Assembly: GCA_910592005.1 (NCBI GenBank)
Contig: CAJVPP010002286.1
Coordinates: 1 to 15,447, forward strand
Direction: 5' to 3'
Source of the DNA: Funneliformis mosseae
Lineage: Eukaryota > Glomeromycota > Glomeromycetes > Glomerales > Glomeraceae
Length of the DNA: 15,447 nucleotides
Part shown: in pieces, positions 8,001 through 15,447 of the stretch
Layout: each line of letters opens with the position of its first letter
How positions within the stretch are numbered: the stretch's first letter is position 1
Made by a program: the position numbers and the translations under genes
Notes under the pieces: generated by a model
The model's input: only the letters and a program-made list of their open reading frames with translations
The model's database searches: none
Told to the model about the DNA's origin: nothing

Positions 8001-8920
8001 AAAGAAATCGCCTAAAAACCGGTCTAAAAGAAAAAGAAAAAGAAAAAAATATAACATAAATAAAATAAAAATAAAAGTCTTGCCACAGATCTCATGAATC
8101 CGAAAGAATCTAAAAAAATAAAAAATAAAATAATTGATAATTAAAAAAAGGATAGATAGAAATTAAACCAAAGGCGAAAAAAATATTCAATCACTCCTGA
8201 AAACTAAAAAACTTAAAAAGAAAAAGGCGCAATATTTTTGGAAAATATCAATTTTTTTAAAAAAAATATATATATCTTTAATACTCTTTTATTTTAACTA
8301 ACTTTTTCCTTTATAATTAAATTGGAATGATTAAGAAATCTAATAAAAGATACATTAAGGAAGAAAAATCATATAAAAATTAAAAAATTTCTTATTTGTC
8401 TAAGATAAGCTAACAATTCCTGATCGTGGCTGTCGATTAAATTATTTTCAGCAATCAATTCGACTTTTTTTTTAATTTCCGGATTCGATCGCCTCAGGCT
8501 ATAGCGATTGAACGATATTTCCAAAAATCTTTGCACACTCTTTCTTTTTTTTAGATCCTCTTCGGATCGGAAAACTTACGCAGTATCAGGTGAGTCAGTT
8601 TTTTTTTTTTTAGTTACGGGTCGGGGCGCACTAATCGAGAGATTTCGATTTCTTTTGATTTCATTTTTTTATTAAATGATTTTTTATTTCATTTTTTTTT
8701 TAGTCGGTTGGATCACGAGATTTTTTTTTTTTAGTTTTCCATTTACAGGTTGGAAGTACGATATCGATAAAAAAAGGTTTACTATAAAAGGAATAAAAGG
8801 AGATGTGATTATTAGAAGGTTTCATATGATTATTTGATTAGCCAATCAAAATAAATAAAAAATTTTCCTGAAAATTTCAGTTTTTTCTTATTTAAAAAGT
8901 TGATCCCGAATGTCAATCAT
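8001..8920. other. Low-complexity intergenic stretch upstream of the 9094 gene
   Basis: It holds an (AAAAAG)n tract (about 8028-8048) and long A/T runs. Between 8545 and 8735 there are four long T-runs each ending in AG. An isolated TGAGTCA (8591-8597, the Gcn4/AP-1 half-site pair) lies about 330 bases upstream of the TATA box; its use is unproven. No coding frame is supported. Confidence 0.5.
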
Positions 8921-8925
8921 TCCGA

Positions 8926-9093
8926 TATATAAATTACTTTCCGCAAAACTTTTTTTTTTCGTTTTTCTATCTTCCCTTTTACACACGTTCAATTTCAAGC
9001 CTTCAAGCTCTCATTTTATTTTACCCTTTTGAATTTCTTTCAACTTTTTCAACTCTTTTTCAACTTTAATAAATATATATCGTAGCTCTAACG
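8926..9093 (+). promoter_or_regulatory. TATA box and pyrimidine-rich leader of the 9094 gene
   Basis: TATATAAA at 8926-8933 is followed by a T/C-rich tract (about 8949-9068, with repeated CTTTCAACTTTTTCAACT-like units), then CTCTAACG directly before ATG 9094. TATA followed by a pyrimidine-rich start region is a common layout of fungal RNA polymerase II promoters. Transcription probably starts in the pyrimidine tract, 30-100 bases after the TATA box (inference). Confidence 0.5.
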
Positions 9094-10010
9094 ATGGAGA
9101 ATGATTATAAAGAAGTGTCTGCTATAAAGTAAGTTTTTCATTTAATTTCATGCTGAATATTTAATACAAACGGTATATAATTGGTTTAGAAGAATACTTG
9201 TTTCTTGGTGGATTATTCTCTTGACTTGCTTGTAAAATTTTTGCGTCCATTGTTCACTTTTGAAGTGAAGTACTATTCTACTTATGATATACTCGTAAAA
9301 ATCAAAACTATTTCACTTAATTGCGAAAAATATTTGGTATTTTATTTCTAACAATATTTTATTATTTTTATTTTTTTTAAAGAATTACTTATAAGGTTAT
9401 GGTCTACGTCAAGAACATGACTGCGGCAGATTGCAAAGTTTTGCAAATTGTAAAAGTAAAAGCGCTTAATACAGGCAGTATTGAGACGTAAATTAATCAA
9501 AAACGCCTAATATGAAGTATAATGGCAGTTTAGAAGAGGTTGAGTCTCCTATACTCAACATGGATTTTGATTTTCCAGAGCTTTTAAATGAATCATCTTT
9601 ACAGATTAAATTTAAATACATACGACTATTAACCATTTATACCATTTACACCACCAACACCATTTATACCATCACCAACTCCGTCCCCACCTGTTAATAC
9701 GCGTAAGGATAACGAGAAAGACAAAAAGAGGCTCAAGAACAAGGAACTGATCCGAAAAGTAAACAGTCCGAAGCAAGTTAAACTAAATCGGACCGAGGGT
9801 TCCAAGAGAATGAGGAGCAACTTACGCATTGATATGGTGGGTTTTAATTTATTGCTTGAAATTATTATATTATTAATATGAATGCTTGACTAACATTGTA
9901 GTGACATTTCTTTTTTTTCACAGACTGCCTTACATCTCCAAATATTCTTTTTTTTTTGTTTCTTCAAAAAAACTCTTGTGATTTTAGAGTTAAATTTAAT
10001 AAATAAATGA
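9094..10010 (+). CDS. Intron-containing gene for a small basic protein, with a frameshift
   Basis: This is the best gene candidate, though the family is not recognised. Exon 1 is 9094-9128 (MENDYKEVSAI, then a split Lys codon). Intron 1 is 9129-9382 (254 nt) with GTAAGT donor, TTTCTAAC branch site near 9346 and TAAAG acceptor. Exon 2 from 9383 continues in frame as KITYKVMVYVKNMTAADCK to TAA at 9489-9491. That stop can be skipped by a 41-nt intron (9488-9528) that joins in frame to LEEVESPILNMDFDFPELLN. At 9631-9632 one extra A separates this from a Pro-rich stretch (PFIPFTPPTPFIPSPTPSPP) and a Lys/Arg-rich segment (VNTRKDNEKDKKRLKNKEL, later GSKRMRSNLRIDM). A further intron ends at CACAG 9921-9923, with TGACTAAC at 9887-9894 and donor at 9837 or 9841. 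The last exon ends at 10006 or 10010 according to that donor. Acidic, Pro-rich and basic segments in this order suggest a nuclear, perhaps DNA-binding, protein; this is inference only. Confidence 0.45.
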
Positions 10011-10061
10011 ACAATACGCGTTTATTTACCCGATGATTTTTGATAAAAAAATCAATATTTT
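9693..10061 (+). repeat. Inverted gene-fragment repeat, copy B (plus strand)
   Basis: This is the partner of complement(5347-5706). It covers the basic segment, the last intron and the 3' end of the 9094 gene, and continues past the stop to TTTTTGATAAAAAAATCAAT. Upstream of 9693 (Pro-rich part and earlier exons) no match exists in copy A. Branch site, acceptor and flanking exon bases are conserved between the copies, whereas the donor differs (GTATTA in A, GTTTTA or GTGGGT in B). Confidence 0.85.
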
Positions 10062-10720
10062 CCTTCCCTAAATAAATTCCTCTCCTTTATAGTTGTAATA
10101 TTCTTAATATTTAAATTTTGATGGTTTCAAGTTTATGATTATACTATTTGTTTATAATATAAACTTTTAGTTAAATTTACATAAAATAAAATAAAAATTA
10201 TATTTATTAAAGTTGCCAATAAAGAAATTACATTACATATTTTATATTGTGCGATCCCACTCACTTTTAAATGGCCTACTTCAAATTAATATTCCTTTTA
10301 ATTTCACAAAAAAAAACGTCATCAAAGTTTGTTCATTTTCATTTTCGTTGGCTTTTATAGCTTATTCCGTTAAATCAAAAGACATCATTATACAGTATCT
10401 ATCGAAACATCAACAAATAAAAACTACTACCAAATGATTTGCAAACATATTATGAAATAGAGAAAAACAATAAAAAAGTAAGGAATGGATCTTAATTGAT
10501 ATTTTCCAAAAAAAAAAAGATCTTTTCCTTCATCTGAGTATTAACTATTAATTTACTTAGGTAAGTGCCTGAATTTAATTAGTCTCTGTCGAATCCCAAA
10601 GATACTAATGAATTTATTTTCTTGTATATCGGCATTCTTCCATTTCGGATTGGCTACCTTAAACCCACAACGGATGACCCTTTTCCAAGAATAATAATTA
10701 AAAGAGCGTTCAAAGTAAAG
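10062..10720. other. AT-rich stretch, at most a weak ORF
   Basis: A frame at 10213-10437 begins with TTG and reads IPFNFTKKNVIKVCSFSFSL followed by AFIAYSVKSK. It has some coding character but no recognised family and no ATG. Nothing else was seen. Confidence 0.4.
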
Positions 10721-10722
10721 AA

Positions 10723-10902
10723 TCATGAATTCATAGTTACTTGAAGTACTAATTCAGGAATAATCTCTATACTCGTTTTCATAATTGGAAGTCAACCATC
10801 AAAGGCATATTCACATGTTTGAACGTATCTCTCAAATCCTATTTCAAATTCATCATTCCTAGCAGATGACCTAAAGTATGAAAATTTTAATGTCAATTTC
10901 AT
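10723..10902 (-). pseudogene. Short minus-strand relic with one internal stop
   Basis: An ATG (complement of 10900-10902) opens MKLTLKFSYFRSSARNDEFE followed by IGFERYVQTCEYAFDG, then meets TGA at 10792-10794. The same frame continues LPIMKTSIEIIPELVLQVTM to a stop at about 10723. Protein-like sequence on both sides suggests that the TGA replaced a sense codon, perhaps TGG. The family is not recognised. Confidence 0.35.
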
Positions 10903-11146
10903 TAAAGTGGTAACGGAAATATTGTATTTTGTATACGAATTGTTCACTAACCAATATTCTGACATCAATCTTAAAAGGCGCCAATCATACTAGGTACATA
11001 ATTTTATGACCTGATGTGTCTATCGACGCTTAATTGTTTCAAAATAAGCACGCTCACATTCTACTGATTTCCCTGTAAAATAAATGTCAATTTAAAATAA
11101 TAATAAAATGATATGATAAATATATTGAATATATGCATTTGCATGT

Positions 11147-12146
11147 TAATCTTATTTGTATCAAGCGTCCATAACAAATACCATGCCCGTCTTTTTTCTT
11201 AGCTTCATTTTCATATTTATCTGATCAAACCGATGGAGTGAGTTTCGGGTTGCTCTCAGTGGTTTAATAATAATAGTTGTGATGGTGATTGTTCGAGGAA
11301 GGAAAAAAAAAAGGATTACCATTACTATCAAAAACCTTTTTTATTATAAAATGTAATTTAGTATATACAGAAATAAATTGATGACAGTTTCTCGGAATGA
11401 TACTCACAGCATATCTAATTACAAATTGAAATAAATAGTCCTTTGGATATAACGATCAAATGGAGTTTAAATTATAATACGTTCGAAAAAGTTGAAAATG
11501 CTCTTTCCATATAATTCCTCAATAACACAGGCTCCGCCTTTTTCGAATTCTCTTTAGAAGTTTCGCTTATATTCTCTTCTAGCATAAAATAATGATCAAG
11601 AGTATTCGTAAAGATAAAGAGCATGATGAAATGTCGATTAGTACATGACATAGCGTACACATCTTGGAAAATTTTCAAGCTTTGAATTAAATTTATACTT
11701 ACGTCTCTCAACCATGTCAATTTTTTTGAAGAATCCGCGGAAAGCTAGAACCTTTGACGCCATTACAGCACAATACTGCTCGACAACAATGTTGGTCGCA
11801 TTCTTGACTATATTGAAAGAATTCTCAGCGACATAGATTTTGATGCTCAATTAGTAGAACAACCTCTGAATTCCAGCAAAATATTTGCTGGTAGTTTTTT
11901 GGAGTATTAAAAAAGATCATATTCTGATTTTGGTATTTGAGTTTTACCCCACCTTTTCTATTTCTATTTACAGTTAGTTTAGTTAGTTCACTTTCTCGAT
12001 TCAAAATAATTTTTTTTTTAATATGTTTACCTTACAAACTTACATGGTAATTGACTGAACCAAATCCGCTAAATCTTTTATTCAAAAGTAATTAAATAAG
12101 CAATTTTATCTCATCACGAGATAGATAAAAATAGGTATTTACGCTT
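11147..12146. repeat. Dispersed direct repeat of about 1 kb, copy 2
   Basis: This is the partner of 2571-3606. It starts near TTAATCTTATTTGTATCAAG and ends after AAAAATAGGTATTTACGCTT. It keeps the splice donor and about 100 coding bases lost from copy 1, and lacks about 145 bases present there. It is followed at 12151-12164 by the short inverted repeat AGGTGA-AA-TCACCT, which is not in copy 1. Confidence 0.85.
11472..11878 (-). pseudogene. Copy 2 of the repeat-borne gene, with an intact intron
   Basis: Minus strand. Exon 1 contains NSFNIVKNATNIVVEQYCAV followed by MASKVLAFRGFFKKIDMVER. Its last base is 11703, directly before a GTAAGT donor (intron start 11702). Using the AG at 11663-11664 gives a 40-nt intron and joins in frame to VYAMSCTNRHFIMLFIFTNT, then LDHYFMLEENISETSKENSK, ending at TAA 11472-11474. 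An alternative AG at 11579-11580 (124-nt intron, TACTAATC branch site) also keeps the frame. Block LDHYFMLEENISE is conserved in copy 1, which favours the short intron. The 5' part (WNSEVVLLIEHQ at about 11878) is in another frame and no ATG start exists, so this copy is also broken. Helical composition hints at Armadillo-like repeats; the function is unknown. Confidence 0.45.
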
Positions 12147-13137
12147 CCCCAGGTGAAATCACCTATGTGATATATAATGGGTGACAAATAGAATTTTTAG
12201 CAATAAAAATTTTTAAGTTCCCCGATTAATTATTAAAAATGAGAAATTGAGGAGTGTGACACATTGTGATAAATAAACCCTAATCCTAAACCTAACCCTA
12301 ACTTGTATAAAAATCGGTTTCTCTTCATTTTTTGCATGATAAACTGTACGAGGATAATAAAAAAATTTGTCAACACCATCAGTTGCAAAATAGCTACACT
12401 TTGATTGGATAAGGTTTAGCGTGTTTTAAAATGTCGGGAGACAAGAAGTTCTAGATTTACCATTTTTCTTGACAAGTGCTCCTGTTGAAATCAAGATAAG
12501 GTCAAGTTTCTCAAAATTAGCCTCAATTAAAGACTAAAAAGATTATTGATGATTTTTACTCTGATTCAAAACAATAATACTTCTATTAAGACAAAATTAA
12601 TAATTCTTTGTTTGACGCCTGCATATGATTGCATATGATTTCATGTTATTCATGGTTGGAAACAAAAATTTTATCATCACATTTTTTCAAGAAGCAAAGT
12701 TTTTTCATGGAACATTGTGATAAGAGTTTCTCCTCTGTGGGAATTATTCTTCTTTAAAGTATTCAAATATTAATAAATCCATAAATAGTTAAATTTGCCT
12801 ATAAAAATGCGATTATATACGAAAATATATTCATAATGGTATAAAAATAGTTAGAGGTAATAAGCAAAAATTTCCATTAAATAGATTGGGTTTCGCTATT
12901 AAATTGACAAAATTGTAAAAAACCAAACACATTTTACACATTTAATCGTAATGTAACTATTCACATGATGAAAAAAATTTTATAATGACTTTCAAAAAAA
13001 ACTATTTTCCATCACGAATTTTCACATTTCATCGGTCAGTTAAATGCCTTTGACTGGTTGATATCAGTAAGACCTTAGATAAACCCCACTTCACAAGACA
13101 GTATACTCATCATCTGAGATGCTCCTACAACAAATAA
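12147..13137. other. AT-rich intergenic stretch with a telomere-like tract
   Basis: No gene was seen in about 1 kb. At 12278-12302 CCCTAATCCTAAACCTAACC (plus CTAAC) forms about four degenerate CCCTAA units, the complement of the common fungal telomere repeat TTAGGG. A short direct repeat GCATATGATT occurs twice near 12621-12640. Confidence 0.55.
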
Positions 13138-13638
13138 AGTTCACGCATTACATTTAAAACACCATCAAAAATAAAATTTCACATCAAACTTTATTTTCTC
13201 TCTCTTTCACATACAAAACAAAAAAAAAGATATATTTATATATATATATTTACAAGCTTTCATAAACCTAATGGTAAATATTATGTAAAAATCACGGCAA
13301 AATCGGGAGATCCCGAAAGTTTAGAAAAGTTGGTTAGTTGTGGGAAATTTTATGGAGATAGAATTCGAGTTCTAGTTAACATGAGAAATGCCTTAAAAAT
13401 ATACTAAGTGGCTGCAAAATTAGGTGATACAAGTTGGAGTTTGAGAAATCGGCTCTTCAAGGACTGAAACACAAGGTAGAAAACCTAATACAAATAAGGA
13501 TTAGAAAAAAATTATTTTAACAATACTGTAATTCCGATGTATTCAGATTCTGACGACTTTGACTCCGATAAATTGAGTTTAAAATTTTTAAATTTCGAGT
13601 TTAACTCTCACTCATTTAATATCAAATGTTCAGTATAA
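13138..13638 (+). pseudogene. Unrecognised plus-strand coding relic
   Basis: A frame open from 13138 becomes clearly protein-like from 13261: HKPNGKYYVKITAKSGDPES, then LEKLVSCGKFYGDRIRVLVN, then MRNALKIY. It stops at TAA 13405-13407, then continues in frame as VAAKLGDTSWSLRNRLFKD to TGA. A separate ATG at 13537 starts an acidic stretch (MYSDSDDFDSDKLSLKF) of 33 codons ending at TAA 13636-13638. The mixed composition (basic N part, acidic C part) differs from random AT-rich DNA. I do not recognise it. It could be a relic of a host gene or of the 5' part of the LINE that follows, but no endonuclease or zinc-finger motif is visible. Confidence 0.4.
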
Positions 13639-13827
13639 TGATATTTATTTAACTTGTAAATAATAAAATATGATTTTTCACAGCTAGTTACTATTACATT
13701 GAATATAATTACTCTATAAATTTGTATGTAAATTGTTTCACTTTTTTATAAATATAAAAGTATTAGATCACATGATTATACTCAAATTGGTGTAATTCAT
13801 ATGATAAAATGTATATGTGTTATTATG

Positions 13828-15050
13828 CAACCTCCTACTATAGAAGAATGGACTTTAGTTATATCATAACTTCCTAATGATAAGGCTGCTGGTCTTTCAG
13901 AGATTCATAATGAAATGATTAAACACTTAGGTTATAATATATAATGCTTTCTCTAAAAACTTATTAAAATATGTTTTGAATTTAGTGATATCCAGTAAAA
14001 TAGAAAATAGCCCATGTGTATTCAATTCTTAAACCTGTAGATTGGGATTGTAACATTACAAAAACTTGTCCTATTACTTTATTGAAGACCACTAAAAAAG
14101 TTTTTGTAAAGATTATTACTAATTGTCTTTCTAAAACACTTGCTAAACATAATATCTTAAAAGATAATAATTATACCAGTCTTCCTGGAGAATCAAAAGA
14201 GAATCCTATTAAGATAATAAATATGATTATAGAGGATGCTGTAGAAAATAAAAAAGATTTATGAATTCTCTTACAAGACTTATCTAAAGCTTATATAAAG
14301 TGAATCTAAACATTTTTAAACTTGCATTCAAAAGAATTAAAATTTCAGAAAATTGTATTTCCTGTTTAATCAATTTATTTAAAACAGAAAAATGCTATTT
14401 TTACTTAAGATGGCTTTTCAGATTATTATGATGTTAAGATTAGCATTGATCAAGAAAAAGTCATATCACCTCTTCTATAATATATATATTTTGACTTTTT
14501 TTTTGTGAAATTGATAGCCTTAATAAAGGTTATACTATAGATCACTCTTGGATTTCTAATGTTAAAGATATGACTTTATCTTCATTATCAGCATAAATCT
14601 TAGCTTTAGGTTACATGAATAATTCAAATTGGCTTGCATATTCTAAGAAGAACTTAGAAGACATATAAGAAGTTACTGATGAATTCTATTTTATCACTAA
14701 AGCTGTCATTAACAAATCAAAATCACAATTGTTAACAAATACAATCACAATCTCATAACCAATACATATTAAATTTGAATCTATCATGATAAATATCAAA
14801 CCAGAACTTAGATCTATTCATTTCTTAAGAGTCTAGATTAATATATTTAATTTAAAATATTTTATCAAGAAATAAACCAAGAATACTATCACCAATTTCA
14901 CTATGATCCTTGAATCAAAATCACTCATAGATAAACAATTAATTTATATACTTAATATAATATTTTTTTCATTATTAGAATATTATTTACAAATTACTTC
15001 ATTATCCTTCAATAAATGCAATTCCTATAAGAAATTTGTATATAGAATTA
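13828..15050 (+). pseudogene. Decayed LINE-type (non-LTR) reverse transcriptase
   Basis: Fragments in shifting frames follow the order of a non-LTR reverse transcriptase. LPNDKAAGLSEIHNEMIKHL (about 13871-13930) is the early fingers motif. SILKPVDWDCNITKTCPITL followed by LKTTKKVF (14019-14102) matches the PxxKxxxxxxxxxxRPITLL motif. LLQDLSKAY (14268-14294) is motif A with its Asp kept. VISPLL (about 14461-14478) is motif B. LALGYMNNSNWLAYSKKNLE (about 14600-14660) is motif C, in which the usual YxDD is YMNN (14612-14623). INIKPELRSIHFLRV (about 14797) and later fragments to about 15050 belong to the thumb and beyond. Both ends of the element are missing or unreadable, and many stops interrupt it. 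The enzyme would have primed cDNA synthesis at a nicked target; this copy cannot. Its style matches LINE copies recalled from Rhizophagus genomes. Confidence 0.8.
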
Positions 15051-15447
15051 ATATGAAAATAATACGTTATTAATACGTTTTTAGTAATTCTGTATTACCA
15101 TTCCATAGATTTAATATTGAATTGATTTTTGCATATTTTTTAAAATTAAAGTATATGAAAATTATATAGAATTATTAAATATTTAATTTATTTAATTTGA
15201 TAATCAATTATAGTTACACAATTAATTTTACTAATGATCAATTTTCCAATCTTTTTTTAGTATCAATTTTCCTTTTTGAACCATTATATATTTTTTTTTT
15301 AAAAAAAAACAACTTATATATTTAACATAATTTTTAAAAAAAAAATCTTATTTTTTAAAATTTAAATACATGAACTTATAAGAATTTATTAAATATACTT
15401 TTTTTTATTTGTAGATTCTAATTTTTATATTTATTTAATATCTTTTT
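15051..15447. other. Extremely AT-rich right end, no gene
   Basis: Only A/T runs were seen, including a T10-A9 palindrome at about 15291-15309. It may be the unreadable 3' continuation of the LINE. Confidence 0.55.

Noticed and set aside
8613..8640. ACGGGTCGGGGCGCACTAATCGAG resembles the right end of the first hAT-type element
   Set aside because: No matching left end and no 8-bp duplication of ATCGAGAG was found upstream.
9629..9829. 66-codon minus-strand frame rich in Ser, Leu, Phe and Gly
   Set aside because: It is the antisense shadow of the Pro-rich and basic exon of the 9094 gene.

Overview
The window looks like a stretch of a very AT-rich fungal nuclear genome in a gene-poor, transposon-rich compartment. 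Long A/T tracts, GTAAGT-type donors with CTAAC branch sites, and decayed coding fragments broken by stops and frameshifts all point that way. The decayed reverse transcriptase at the right end and the F-box/LRR-like remnant resemble families greatly expanded in arbuscular mycorrhizal fungi (Glomeromycotina, Rhizophagus-like). That assignment is inference from remembered family style, not from a search. No bacterial operon, CRISPR array, rRNA or intact tRNA was seen, and no complete, uninterrupted gene of normal length was found.

Layout. 1-330: remnants of an unidentified minus-strand gene that runs off the left edge. 1467-1734: a small non-autonomous hAT-type element with a perfect 8-bp target duplication. 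2195-2510: an unidentified minus-strand remnant. 2571-3606 and 11147-12146: two diverged direct copies of a dispersed repeat of about 1 kb, carrying the wreck of an intron-containing minus-strand gene. 4240-4787: plus-strand coding remnants with a 57-nt in-frame intron. 4982-5061: a 40-bp tandem duplication. 5078-5287: an F-box/LRR-like fragment. 5347-5706 (minus) and 9693-10061 (plus): inverted copies of one gene fragment that share an intron acceptor and branch site. 6060-6159: a second hAT-type element, 100 bp, also with a perfect 8-bp duplication. 6720-7152: a dead Tc1/mariner-like remnant. 7284-7637: a possible third transposon insertion. 7861-8000: a cluster of hairpins. 8926-10010: the best candidate for a real gene in the window, with TATA box, pyrimidine-rich leader, ATG and good introns, but with a one-base frameshift. 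10723-10902: a minus-strand relic. 12278-12302: a short degenerate telomere-like tract. 13138-13638: an unrecognised coding relic. 13828-15050: a decayed LINE-type reverse transcriptase whose catalytic aspartate pair reads Asn-Asn.

The genes do not form a pathway. The coherent theme is repeat history: short DNA transposons, a LINE, duplicated gene fragments and mutational decay. The most useful results are the two precisely bounded hAT-type elements and the two repeat pairs, whose comparison exposes real exon and intron structure in otherwise unreadable DNA. I did not find a convincing new biological system.
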